Origin: Chlorops oryzae
Lineage: Eukaryota; Arthropoda; Insecta; Diptera; Chloropidae
DNA length: 64,000 nucleotides
Direction: 5' to 3'
Assembly: GCA_020466095.1 (NCBI GenBank)
Contig: CM035806.1
Coordinates: forward strand, 54,484,416-54,548,415
The position numbers and the translations under genes are program-made. The notes under the pieces were generated by a model that searched no databases, was not told the DNA's origin, and was given only the letters and a program-made list of their open reading frames with translations. Shown here one piece after another: positions 10,075-25,000 of the stretch. Each line of letters opens with the position of its first letter. Positions within the stretch are counted from its first letter, which is position 1.

Positions 10075-13000
10075 ATGATAACACTCGCCTCAAAAGCCAT
10101 GGTCAATAATGCAACCGCAAATGTTGTGGCCCGTTCAGGTTTTCGTAACGGTCGTAGCTGTTTGGACCGTGTGGTCTCAGCACCCAATTTGATAACACAA
10201 CCCAAGTCATGCCTAAGTCGTAAATCCTGCCTACATAAGCCGACTGTTATAAGCGGTACACACGAACACACGGATGCAGACGACACAGAGCAAAAGTGAG
10301 TGAATTTAAAAAACAACATCCATTATCTTTAAGCCTTTGACAGAACGAAACTAAACGAAACACAAATACAACAAATAATAAGAAAACCAAAACAGGGATA
10401 AAGAAACAAAGAAAACGAAAAAGAAAGAGAAAAAGAGAAAGAGAAAGAGAAAGACAAGGAAAATAAGAGGGGGACAATCGAATGGGTGAATCTCTCAATC
10501 GGATATAGGCGTATTACACAGGAAACGGAAAACTATTTCAGGAGGAGTTGCATGCATTTAAATAAACAAACTTTATATCGTGACTATTTTATCGTGTTCC
10601 TTTGTGATCTGTGATCTGTCGCATATAGCAGGGAGCTCTGATCCGCCACAATCGCCCTCTGCAAACGCCCCTGATCGAATTAACCGCAATTCTTAAATAT
10701 TGAGTTCAGACACAATAATAATATGATTTTCTGAAGAAACTAACCACAAGAAATACGATAGATATTTTTTTACTGTATATACTACCTTCGAATTGCCAAA
10801 GATTCAATCATTTCCCTGTCTTTCCCTTACCGTCCGTCTGTATGTCTGTCTGTATGTCTGTCTGTCTGTCTGTGCGTCTGACTGTCCATCTGATTTTGAA
10901 TACTTTGAACCGCTTTAAACTGGTTGAATGAACCTAATTCAATATTTCAGAGAATTCGAAACCGAAGCAAAATGAGCTACTGTGGTTAATGTGGCGCCTA
11001 ACGGTGTGACCCAAATACACACCAGTCTGTGTAGGAGCCTCATCCTTTCTCTAACAAGATGATTTGTGCACGTAATCGAGTATCTCTTGTAGATTGATTC
11101 GAGTTTCTAGGGGGGTTCAAAGGAATATTTAAAAGGATGTTTATTTGGTAGAGATTTTGGAAATCATTTTTGAGTGTAAAGTCGACGTATGGATGAAAAT
11201 TGACTCTTTAAATTCTTGACCTGGAGTGAGTTTCAACCGCAAGACCCGTCCCTTGGGCGGCTTAACCCTAAATTTCGATTTAAAATTTAATTTAATTGTG
11301 AAATATCGTGCAATTAGAATAGATGCTGTATCCTGAGCTCGGGATATATACATCAATCTTAGAATAGTATTCCCTGGACTACGGTATCCTTAAAAGAGGA
11401 CGAAATAATGTACCTTTCGAGATGCGATGCCATCCTCACATCATCATTAACCATCGCAGAAATCCAGTGAGAGTCTCACAAGAGGGGGCCTCCCAAAGAT
11501 CAGGCACGACCTTACCAGCTATGCGGCTCCCGATCCCCGTTGTACCACATTTAAATATACATATGTATGTACATATATTTATCACAATTTAACGCCCATA
11601 CAATCCAATATGCTAACAGGTTGATCCGGTACCCGATCAACATGCTGCTGAACTCTGGACTAGGGTCCGCGGGCGCACCATACCCCCGTAATAGTCCGAG
11701 AATGGTGTGTTCTTGCTGAAAGTCATGAAACGGTTAGGGACCCAACGGGAATATACATACGTAATACATGAACTTTGTAATTTAACGATTCATTTACAAA
11801 TTCAAAGAAGAGGAACTATGCATTACCAGGTTATCGGAATTGTAAGGAGTAGAAGATTTTTATTATATATTCTAGCAACAACAATCAAATTAACATGTGC
11901 TTACAGTTTCAATTACAACGGTAATGCACGATCTTCCTAGGACATCGCTGTACACAAATTCATTGCTAACGTAATGGGTAGTTATGTTGAATGTTTAACT
12001 TACTTTGCATGGTAAGCAAAGCTTCCCCGGTTGGGGAAGTTGCAATTTCGGGTACGACTGCTCAATAGTGGGGAAAGCTTTGGACCATTTAAAAATTTAA
12101 TCCGCTTGCGAGCTAGGGAGTTTGCGTCACAATTGCAATCGTAAATGGATTCAAATCAAAATCATAAAAACTACAATCGATAGATCTTTCAATTGAATTT
12201 GTTAGTATTCCTTTTGTTTTTATTTCGAACTATGAATACCTATTAAAAGTGCAATGCTTCGAATGGTGCTCTTTCGGCTGTGCTTCATAAACATAACAAG
12301 GCGAGACGTGCTCATGCAATTTCAAAATAATAGTGATTTTAATCCGTACCTACCTACTGTGACCCCACAGATAGTAGCTACTTTCGCTATTGTTGTTGTT
12401 GGTGCTGCTGCTGATGCTGCTTGTGGAAATCTCGTTTAATTCTTGTGTAGTTTTTTTTTTTTTTTTGAGGTTACAAGAAAGAAGAAGAAAAAACATTTCA
12501 ATTAAATTGAAGCGTAATAGTAATATTAATAATTTTAATAATAATTACATTAAAAACAACCTACAGCATTCGTATCTCAAATAGCCGGAATATGTAACGT
12601 GAATGCACGAGCGGAGTCCAAATCTTCGACGTCAATCATTTTTGTCAAATGACGAACTTGATCTGGCGCCGCAAGTCAAACAAGATGAGCACAAAGGGAT
12701 CGGGAACGGGAACGGGGCGCGGAAAGTGGTAAGGGGTAAGGCGAACGCCCGGGGGGCAACGGGAGCGAAAATTTCAATTTTACAATTCTCATTTTACAAA
12801 TATTATAAAACCGATTGTAAATACACGCAAATGATTTTTAAATTAAAAATATTTGTCTAATTGAAAGATAATGAATATATAGGTATAAATATGTATAAAT
12901 ATAGGTATGTAGGTATAATTAAAGTTCGAAATTTATATACCTACAATATGTAATATAATCGAATTGATTTAGTTTTCCGTATGCGAGCGATTTCCATTTG

Positions 13001-16000
13001 CTTTCCTTCAATTCGGTTCGTATGGGATTTCCGCGCTTTGTTTACAAGTTGTTTTATAGTGGCTTTCTGTCACTGTCATCTAGGCAGACCCGTGAAAAGG
13101 GAATTTCGGGAATTTTTCTCTTAGGCGCCCCATTGAGTTTTTTATTTTGAAATGTTTTGAAACAAAAAAAGAACGTCGTGAGACGTCAGAGTGATGCTTA
13201 CAGTGCCACCAAAGCGGGTCATTGGGTCACCAATCGACTCTAAGGGATATCCCTCAGAATTTGAAGACCTATTCAGGGGAATTACCCTGATTGATTTTTA
13301 CAAAACACACTGTGCGAGTAGTTTTGCAAGGTGTGCAAAAATCCAAACCAGTCGCACAAGTCTCAGTTAAGAGCTCTAGCTTTTGAATGCCTTCTGGTTG
13401 CTCTTGTGATCAGTATTCAAGTCACTGGTGACACGATAGGAGAAGAGTTCCTCAGTTCAAAATTAAATATTCTCATAGTTTCTATTAAGTTTAAGCGTTT
13501 CGTAGCCAGTGATCCTTGGTGGTACTCAAGATTTACCACAATACGTTAAAAAAAAAAATACTAGGTATACTTAGTATTTTGTATGAATTTTCTGGATGAT
13601 ATTTTGCCCAAAGTCATAGGGTTTTTTTACATTTTACATTTAAGACTGCCGAATATTTGGTGGTCCATAGTTAATAGTAATCAAAAAATCGATAAGCGAT
13701 CATTAAACAATGCTACAAAAAAATTTTTTTTTCATACACTTTTTTTCTAATGGTTATTTTTTGTTAGCTTAGGGCTCCCTCATTCCAAAAAGGTCATTGG
13801 TTTGATGGATTTAAGTAGCGTTTCCGAGATACTCAATTACCGTATAAAATAGCATAGACTGAATTTTTATTTTTTAAAAACGTGGGTATTTAGTACTGTA
13901 CGAGCATACATTGCGTATACGCACTGAGGACCGACATACCTACCTGTCGTATACGCAACGTACAATCGTATGCTCGCACAGTACCAAAAATCCACGTTTT
14001 AAAAAAATAAAAATTCCGTTTTTTTCTTATAACTTTCACATTTGTCAACCGATCATCGAGTTCTGTAGCTTTAAATGTTCGTTACGGTTCTCGTAAAAAC
14101 TTTTATGCCTAATATTGGGATAATTTGCACTGCTTGCTAAGATATGGCTCGATAATTGAGTGAAAAAAGTGAAAATATGAGCGAAAAATGGCCTTTCTGA
14201 TTTCATAGGAGCCACAATTATAGTCGTAGGCTGGCGTTTAGGTACTTAAAATTTGCGCACGGTCTCCAGCTTTCCAAATTAGGTCTATGCGCTTAGCCAT
14301 CTTATACGGTAATTGAGTTATGGCCCTAAATATGGGACAAAGTATAGAAAATTGACTTTTTTCACATTTTGGGCCATATCTCGGAAACGCTACTAAAATC
14401 CATCAAACCAATGAACTTTTTGGAATGAGGGAGCCCTAAGCTAACATAAAATAACTATTAGAAAAAAAGTGTCGAAACGCTGTAGCATTGTGTTATTAAG
14501 AGCCACCGCTCTAGACTCTCTGAAAACATCAACGAATTTCCTTTTCCATTTCCAAAAATTTTTCTTTATTTTACTGATATTTTTGGCTACTTTTTTCTCT
14601 TTAACAAATAATTTTTTTCTTCCTTCTGCTTTCGTTGGGATAAGATAACAATCTGGAAGTTATTTTTTTTTTATATTCCTGAAAAATTTATATTATAACA
14701 GGGGAAAGTAAATATCGCCAACTCTTCCCAATTCCCAAGACAAATTTTTTCCCCGATGCAAAAAAAAAAACACATTAAAAACAAAAACAAAACCAAACAA
14801 GAAATGAAAAAAAATACAATAAAAATATATTATTTATAAATATAAACAGAATGACTACGGTCGAGTGGGCACGAAGAAGGCTTTACACGCACGAAGATGA
14901 ATCTCAATTATAAATTGTCAAAGAAAAATTCACTTTCAAATTAAGCGTCATTTTCGTTCTTTGTTCTATTTTAATTGCGCCGAAGAAAAGATCACAAGCC
15001 TTCAAAATTTATTAAAATAAAATATTAAAAAAATAAATAAAAATACTCAACCCAGTTGGAAAAACAAAAGAAAAATTAATTTTTTCATTCAATTTCATTG
15101 AATAATTTTGAAGGTTGTTCCATACATGTAAATGTAATTAAACATGTACCTATATAAATTATAAAAATAAAAACCAATTTTTTTCGTTTTTTGGAAGGTT
15201 AAATAAATTTCGAAAATCATTTTGATCGCTTATTCACTTATCACTTTTATCACGCCTTCCAGTGTAGATGTACATACATGTATGCATACATATATGTGTA
15301 TATGGGCATGATGTAACGATGTAACTCGAGCAGCCACACTCTGTTTATGACTATGTATGCATCGACGTGTTTATGGGTAACCGCACAGATCGATAATCCA
15401 CTTTATTTTCTAACGATCTTTGCTCTTTAAAACTAATTCCTTACAAAATTGTTTTATTAAACGAAAGAAACTTCCCTACAGTAATGAGCCGGTCAATTTC
15501 CTAATAAGGACTGGCCTTTGACCGGTCCAAACCCTACCGGTTATATTATAGCAGTTCGCTCCATCGAATTCGGCTAGCCGGCGGTCGGTAATAAACGGAT
15601 TGGTTTAAGGGTAGTCGGTAAATGACACTTTCATCAACTTAGAATATATAAGTATAAGAAATTTGTTGCTTATTTTTCTCATTTGACTATCCTAAAACCA
15701 GACAAAATTACGACAATTGACCCAAAAAAACTGGCCTATGATCAGCCGTTTTGCGGACTTGTCCCTCCCCAAGGACAGGCCCATGTTAAAAAGGTCCGTT
15801 GAATACATTAGAAGTGGAATTAGGAAGGGACTAGTAGTGGTAACATGAGGGACTGACCGAAGGCTACACTTGGGTCAGTCCATATTTCTGCAGGGTTGGT
15901 ATTCGAAGTTACATTGATATAAATACAGGCACGCATGCATGCATACATACATGCATGTATAGACATATAATTTGTGAAAGAACCCAGCAGAAAATTTCAC

Positions 16001-19000
16001 TATAGACACGGTGGCGTTTCTCTATCGACTTTTTCAATGGATACTGTAGCTGTACCACTTGTACCAATGCCAATGCATTTCTGCAATAGAAATTTCCCAT
16101 TACAAGTCATTGGATGTCAACAGGATACCGTGGTACTGTTGACATGGTGCCGTGTCTCTATCGCATTTTCAAGAGGAATGGCGACTTGCTATGCCCCTAG
16201 CAAGGGAATCTCCTATAGACATTTGTATGGGCATGGTATTGAATGTCAACAGAGCACAGAGAAACGAAACGATCTGGCGACTGCTGCATGGCATATGGCA
16301 TATACAAAAATGCTATACCCGTTTTCCACATTATATTTCTAACCCCGCAATGTGGAGACGTTATAGACATTGGTACCTGTTGACGTACCTTCTACTTGGG
16401 TATATTGAAACGATCTCGCCAAAGCGAAATTCGACCCCTGGCTTTCTGCTCGGAAACTATCAATTTTGTTTTTAAATATCCAGTTTAAAAATATACATTA
16501 AGGGCGCCACTAAACGGCTCATACTGATGTGTCTTTGAGAGTTCGAGCAGCTATGACATAGGTGGATAATGCTATACTTAGACTAAAGTGGTGGATCTGA
16601 TAACGCCCACCATAGACATGGAGGAAAGAATTTCTCCTCGAAATGGCGATGAAAAACTCATAAAAATAAAAAAGCAAGAGAGCACCACCAAGAAGCAGCG
16701 AATTTTATACAAATTTGTGAATTTGTCAAAATATTTGTTTTTTTTTTTTTTTTCTTAGTTACAGACGAACTTTCGAGTGGCTGCCAAGGGCTAAGAAAAA
16801 AACAAATTTCGAATTTTGGATTTTTTTTTTTGTGAGAGAAATTAGAAAAATAAAGAGACTAAAATTTCCTCAAGCGATCTCTGTTATTTCGATCATGAAT
16901 ATTCGAATGGAGCTTTCGAGAGATATGAGCGATAAGCACGAAGACCGGCATTCATTTAAATAAATTTGCCAATGTCAATAAAAAAAAAATCGTATCGAAA
17001 TGTTCTTCAAGGACTTACAAAATAATGCCTGGTTACCAATTATGTGGGTATTCCTGCGCATCAATTCCTGAAAACATATGTCACATACAAATATATGGAA
17101 CCAATTACAATCAAAAGCACAGTTGATTGAAACTGGTTCCATATGCTTGGATGAGTTGAATGTTTGCACAAATTGATGCGCAGGGATTCCTGCATTATTG
17201 AAAACCAGGCATAAGACATTTCGATATTAGAAAAAATATATTTTTGTAGCCTAGGGACGAGCGTTGCCACTCACTTCAATTTATTCGTAGCCAAATGAGT
17301 AGCAAGTCAGTCTGAAACGTAGGTATCCAAACAGAAGGAGAGGGAAAGAGAGAAAAACGCATCCCCGAGCGACTCTTCCCCTCAAAAAATAGTCCATTAT
17401 TGAAATGCTTTGCAGTGTAAAGCCCCTTCGGGGTTTATTGGGTGGTAAAAATATTGAAAAATCAAAATTTTTCGATGGGCGGACACGTTCAAGCGAAATC
17501 CATCAAAATGAAGAGATATGATCAAAAGTATTTATTTATTTATTTAATATTAATTTTTTTTTTTTTGAGAATTTTATTTGTTTCGCGTGTAGCCCAATCG
17601 TGGGGGAGTGCTTGCATTGATGGGTTTTCCATTTTTGTTTTGTTTTTTCTTTTTTCGTTTTTATTGCCTTTGAATCGGGTGGCAATGTCGTTTTTGAAGG
17701 ATTTCGGAAAAAAAATTTTTACCACTTTTTACCTTGAAGTAGAATAAATTCGTTGCGTTCTAATTGATTCGAGTTGGACTGCATTTCGAATGTAATTACA
17801 ATCGACTCTGGATGGAGTGAATTGATTTCCGTAAGACCTGTTCATATTAACTATGCTGTTCACATTATTGAGGCTCGATTTTTTATGTGGACGAGGCTTA
17901 CAAAAAATTATTTTTATAAAGAAGCGCATTTTCTGAAAAAGAAATTCAATACGGACGTTTATTTTCTATCTTCAATTAATGATTTTTGATCAGTCTTCTT
18001 ACGTGAAGTTAGAATACTAACGTTATCCGCTATATATGCCTCAGTCTATATGCTTCAGCCACTCCTATCCGGGGCTCACACTATCCAGACAGTCAACTCT
18101 ATTTAGGTAGATATAACGATTATTCATAATTATACATAAGCAAAATGCCTTACATGATCATATACGATCAGTGAGCATGGACCGTGGGCATGGACCGAAT
18201 CGACTAACCTGGGTCAAGATCCGGCGCTATTCTCTCCTAATTGAAACCACAGCTGGCACAATACTCCCCGAAAGGCCATTCCCAGAAGACCGGGCAAAAT
18301 TTTAAAACGGATTCTGGGGACATCACGGTATTACGGCTTTAGATAGAGGTGTGAATACAACTACTTATAACTAGTACAGCTGTACCACACCAACGCATGA
18401 AGGTCGCATGGTTAATCCTGCGTACGCTCCCCAAAAGGTTTCCGCAATTCCAATGTGTCCCCATACCCGAATCATGTATTGGTGGACATTTGGCTAGGGT
18501 CCGCGGGTTTGCCAAGCCCGTAAATCATAAATGATTCCCCTTGCGGTATTATACAATTATACAGTCGAAACTTTATATAACGAAATCTTCTCTGACGGAT
18601 TTCCCTCTATTGCGAATCTTCTGAAAGCCTTTTCGCTACATTTTCAGTGCCCTTTTTTCTCCTTAAAATAAAATTTCTTTGTAACGAATTTTTTCCTTAT
18701 AGAGAGTTTCAGCTGTAGTTGAATCGCTTAATTTTTTCTTTTATAATTTTTATTTTTATTTTTTATTTTTTTATTCATTCGAGCATTATCTTTCGCAGCC
18801 GATTTGAATCGTTTCCTTATTGAAATGATCGATCTACATTCGTTCGTTCGTTCGGAGAATTTTTTGAAAATCGGTTTTCGATTGCATAATTAATTGGAAA
18901 AAATAATGATTTCAGCGATTATAATTGATTTGAATTTGAATTCCTGAAATTATTGTTTTTTTTTTTTATTTCGTCCAAATTTTCGAGAATAAACAATTTA

Positions 19001-22000
19001 AATGTAAAAATGAAAATACCTTCGTAATGTTAGATGATGATGACAATAATCGTAGCAATTGAGTCGGTTAATGATGCGAGCTTTGATTCAAAATCAATAG
19101 TTATGGTCGATTTGATAAGAGCTCAAAAAGACGCGATGCTGCTACGACTTCCTTATGTGTGCGATAACACACAGCCAAATATAAATTGAACACCTACAAA
19201 CATACATACATATACATGAGTGTATAAGAAAAAAGAAATAGAAACCTTTTATGTAATTCTCATTTATTACCCAGCGGAAAATTATCTCCTGCATGACAAT
19301 GTCATCAGTGATGTCATCGATGACATACAGGTGACATTGTCATGCATGACATCTGCGAGGACATGTCATCGTGGAGGGATGCTGTTCAAGTGCTTGAATC
19401 TCATTGGCTATTGAAGTTTAAATAAGGTCTTAGCTTCAATTGAACGTTAGCATGAAGTGGCGTAGATGATGAGTGCTCGACTCATAATCCGAAGATCGCG
19501 GGTTCGATCCCTGGCTGAGGCGAACAAAAATTTTTAAAAATAGAAGAAGAGAGTTATCAAACTGGTTTCTATAAATTGACATTTCAAGAGAAAAAGAACA
19601 ATGTGCTGCTCTGAAATGCTTTTTTCGCTATCGCACCTCCTAGCATGACATTGTCACCGGTGAAATCACTGTCCAACTCCTGTACAAATGTCATGCTAGG
19701 CGTCCTACGAATTGTCACGCATGCCAGGGCGACAAGTCACCCTGACTTCACCGGCGATGTCAGGGTGACATTTCCCGCTGGGTACCTAGCGAAATATGCA
19801 TACTGTACATGTGTATATGTACGAGTATGTATGCATGTTAGCGGCTTGCAGCAAAGTTTTTCCTGCTCTCGCGCTAATCGTTTGCCCTTTATAATATGCC
19901 AGAGGAAAAAAAAAAACTAAAAGCCAGGAGTGAAAAGAAAGAGAAAAAAGAAAATCATGCATAATTTCACATTCACACCGATCGCCTTTCCATTTGAATT
20001 TTAAATGTCTGCCAATAAGATGTCACGATCGCTTAAAAGTTTCTAAAGCGACTCTTCAGCGAGAATATATGTACGTATGTATGTATGTATGTTTGTATGT
20101 TTATACAACGTATAGCGATAAATAAACAGAGACTGATTGTGAGCGAAAATAAAAGCGAAGCGAAGAAAATTTTCAACATTGCCAAAAAGTAGCACAGAAA
20201 CCTCTGATGAATTGTAAAAGACTTTTTGGCCTCACCCCTCACCTCGTCTGTCGTCGTTGATCTGCACTATTTTTATGTGCACGCTTCTGCTTATCGACCG
20301 AAATGTCAACGCAACAGACGCCGCCATCTACATAAATACGAGCATCGCAAACACACATATGCACATCAATATGCATACATACATACATACATGCGGACGG
20401 ACTGTAGAATGGTGCTTTATATAAAAATCCGAACGTTAATTCAACAATTTGAGGGCTCTGGTGGCCGAATCGCGACACTTCACGTGACGATCACATGAAC
20501 ATGAACTTACAATGACGGCCCAATCTGGTGGCGTTTCCGTTACACCTTGTAAATGAGCGTACAGATATGTGTTACGCTTATGTGTATGTGTGTTGACGAA
20601 GAGGATCTGTCTCTGAGTTTGTTTTTTTTTTTTGTTATACCCAGCGTGAGCAGGGTATATTAGTTTTGTGCGGATCTTGTAACAGCTAGAACTATGACAA
20701 ATATCTAAATATATTCTTGATCAGGATCGAAAACTGCATTGATTTAAAGATTTCCGCCTGTGTGCCCATCCGCAATCCTGCCACGCACATAAAATTTCGA
20801 TTTTTTGTAGCTTCCGAATTAAAAGTCGTAAAAAACTTAGGAAACATACGTTAACCAAGACGAATGAAAGATGTAGAAGATAAAATTGATGTGCTCCTTC
20901 TACTGCCACGCCCACAAATGGAGATTTTTCGTAGCTTCCGTACGGCAAGGCAAAATATAGTGCGTCAATATTATCGGGACGCTGGGTATATCGAAGTCGG
21001 ACTTGACCGACTTTAGCTTTCGTATTTGTTTCTTGGTTACATTTGATTATTTTAGTTTTTCTAGCGAATTATGAATTTACATGGCCTCAACCATGAACAG
21101 TTTTTTGAACTCCAGCATAAAATTTTACACCTTTATATTAAGGTATATGTTTGGGAATGCTATTTCGGGCACCCTACTACGTACCGTCCTGAAAACGAAC
21201 TTAAAACACAGATTTACACAGAAATATTCGAATATTTGAATTTAATTTAAAGTTGATAAAAAAAAAAAAAGTAGAATAACTTACGGAAATACTTTACTGT
21301 TTCAATATGTCAATGACTTACGGCAGGCAGCCTTGTCAGTGTCGTTTCCATGATTACGGACTTTTCATTTTCCATTCATTTATGCTAAGTAACTCATAAG
21401 CTCTTGTGCGTGAAAAGACAGTCAAGCTTCTGTGAATCTAACTTTTCATAAGTCGCATTGAATCGGATGCCGATACAGTGAACTGCGGTTAAATGCACGG
21501 CGCCTAAAAGCCTTCTTGATGCCATCTCCTGAAAATATGCACAGATTAATGCAAATATGGCAAAAGTGCACAGAAAAAAGATCGTGTTACATTTATATGT
21601 ACTTAACTGTACCGATTATTTTTCCTTTTGATTCTCTCCCCAAAAATGAGTGCTTTCGAAATATCGAAATACAATCCAAAGCAATTCTATTTGCTCCGAA
21701 AAACCTTTTAGCACCTTTTAGGCGCCACCACTGTAGTGCCGTTTCTATGTTGATTTTCTAAACTTTCATACTGCTATTTTCGGCCGTTCGCCTTAAAAGA
21801 TACATTGAACTTGGCCTATTGCTAAAAACAAAAACAAACAAACATGCACACACACACACACACACACACACAGCACATACAAAAATTCACATAAACTATC
21901 GGATCTTATTTTGAAAGTTTTGCTGACTATAACGCCCTTACGCATTCACCGTTCACCTCAAAAATGAACTGAAAAGAATCTCAAAAATGTTAATTCGAAA

Positions 22001-25000
22001 TTATTATTATTTTTTGTTCATAAAAGCAGTCACCAGTCGACAATGACGTCGTCAAATGCTAATAAGTTAAATAAATAAATAAAAAAAAAAACACAGATAA
22101 AAACAAGTAAGGGGGTTATAGTCGGGCGAGCCTGGCCTTACAATACCCGAAATAGATGAAGGGTTAGCTATATATTGGTGTTGCAACGGATAGTGTATCC
22201 GGCTGAATGTCGGATACCGGATATCCGGCTGGCTGCCGGGCCGGATAGTTAATTTTTTATGTTATATATTTTTTGGTTTTAAGGCCATATTCAACGGCAT
22301 AGCAATGATCCTGGGCGTTGCCGTTTGGTAGAAAAATTTCGAACGTTATTTTTTGACACAGCACACTTTTAAGTACTGCTTGTTTCCAGTGGTTGCACCG
22401 AACTGCAACAAAAAATCTCTAAAAATGGAAATTTTCTGTGAAAATGTTAGCCGAACTGCATCCAGTTTCCTGCAATCGCTCCATTTTCAAATCTGCATTC
22501 GTAGTAAAAATAAAATGTAGCAAATGTTTTATGTGAGGTATCCGGCGGCCGGATATAGATGGTATCCGGTATCCGGCCGGATACTAAATTTAAGGCCCGA
22601 TACCGGATAGTGGCCGGATATTCGTTGCAACTCTACTATATATGTATGTATGTTTGAATATATTTTTTTTAAACAGGCCCCAAACCAGCGACCATCAAGG
22701 CAAAGTGTTCAAGTGACAAATGACGAATTTGGTTGAATTCCTTCAATTCTTTCATAAAAAACGCTCTTTCGTCACGCCCATTTTTGCAAGTTTTCGAAAT
22801 TTCATCGGAAGCTGTAATATAAGCATAAATTCCAAATTTAATTGCAGTATCTCGAAAAATATAAATTTTTGTGGCACACCGTAGTACTGGAGGTACCATT
22901 AAAAATCCGGGCCGCTCTGGTCCATTCTCGAACTTGTTCTTACTCAAATCCCCTTGAATACGCATACGAAATTTCGTCAAGATAGATCAACTCCTTCGAC
23001 AAGAAAACTCTATACAGACAGGCAGATAGACAGACAGAAAGACAACAACAGACAGACAGACAGACGGACGAACGTGGCTATATCGAATCTCCTGGCCACG
23101 CTGATCATTTTGTTTATTATTTTAATATATTATTATTTTTGTTTTTTTTTTTTTCAACAAAAATTTTGGAAACGATATCATCTCGTGTCCCATTGTATTG
23201 ATCGTAACAAGAAAGTCAATCGAGTAATTTCAAGCGAGAGCGATCGCAACTCAAATAAGCTCTTAACCGAGCCACATCTAATGGTTCCGAAGTTCACACG
23301 TTGTACAAACAAAGCTAAAAACAAATCCCGAAAATAGTTGTATGAATGCAAAAAGTCAATTTACAACTCCACGTGCGCAAACGAAAAAAATATTAAGTAA
23401 TAATAACTTTGTGCCAGTCTGAAGTGGTCCTCAATGCGCGTAGGTCTACTTTTTATTCATGAATAAATACGCAAAAAAAAAAATTGAAGAATAAGAAGAA
23501 AAAGAAGTGAATTGAAAAAAGTGTCGAGTCTGGTTGAACAAAAACTGAATTTTCGTCTGCTTTTGTTTTGCTTTGTTCCTCGGCCCCCCGCCTTATTAGT
23601 TTTTATCATCTACCAGTTTCCCTAGACGGCATCGATAAACGATGTCACCTGGTGACAGACGTTTGCTTCTGCTTATTTTTCAATTCAAACCTGTTGCGTG
23701 AGAAATGTGCAGCATGCGTCAGCCTCGTGATCGAAGCACAGCGAAAATACGAGCATAAAATTGCCTGTTTGCGTTTATTTCTCAATTTGTTTTCTTCTCT
23801 TGGTTTTTTTTTTTTTTTTTCTTTGCTAGTTGTCCGGCGAGAAAATTGTTCGTTATCGTCTTTTAATCTTTTACCAAAAGCTCTCATACGTATGAAATGA
23901 ACTATTTTATTTACTCATATGTTCCGCGAAGGCAGACAGACGAATAACACAGGAAAGCACAAAACCGTGGAACAGCGGTGCGAAGCCCCATAAGAAATAC
24001 GTTCACGTCAAGGTGGCACACTGGAAGAAAAAACAAGTAAGGGTGTTATAGTCAGGCGAGCCTGACAATAGAATACCCGACACAGTCACATATGTTCAAA
24101 TAATTTTTAATATCAAGAGTGTTTAGGCATAGGCCTCGCTTGAATTTAAATCCACACGATTCAATTTTTTTGTTAATCGAGGTTTATACGTCACTGTATT
24201 GAAATATGTTTACAGAAATCCACTTTTCAAATTTTTTTGAGATATCTAATGGAGCTTAGTTGCTGAGGCATAAGTGCCATATACGAGTTTTGAATTTAGA
24301 AAATTTTCGAAAAACGCCCTTTGCCACGCCCACTTTTCAGATTTTTTGAAATCATAGTAGCATCCTTATAATACTGTTCAAACTAATTTCATTGAAAATA
24401 TGTTCGAAAAAGTCCGATTTAAGAGCATTTTGTGTTTTTCGATAACAGACCCTAGCACTGAGGTACCCTAAAAATGGTCCGATTGTCCATTCTCGAATTG
24501 TTCTACTCATGTCCTGATGACGCATACCAATTTTTCAAGATAGCTCACTCTTCGATAAATAATCGTATACAGACAGACAGACACAGACGACAGACAACAA
24601 TGGACAGACAGACGACAGACATTGGACGGACATGTCTAAATCGAATCCCTGGTGACGCTGATCATTTTATACATTATTTCGTATGGTATTCGACGTTTCT
24701 CGAAAAAGCATTGGTATGCGTGCTCACGGGGACATGAGTAAGAACAAGTTCGAGAATGGACCCAATCGGACCATTTTTAGGGGTACCTCCAGTACTAGGG
24801 TCTGTTACGAAAATCACAAAAACTGCTCTAAAATCGAAGTTTTTCAAGATATTTTGATGAAATTTGATATTTGAACATGTTTCAAGGCAAGTAATACGAT
24901 TTCCAAAAATTAAAAAGTGGGCGTGGCAGAAGGGCGTTTTTCGAAAATTGTCTCCTACACCCGAAATTCAAATGTGACTTGAACGAAATTTGGCACTTAT

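Noticed and set aside
11580..11760. Similarity to 18450-18545 around CTAGGGTCCGCGGG
   Set aside because: Only short matching blocks. It may be a decayed retrotransposon 3' end, but it is too weak to annotate.
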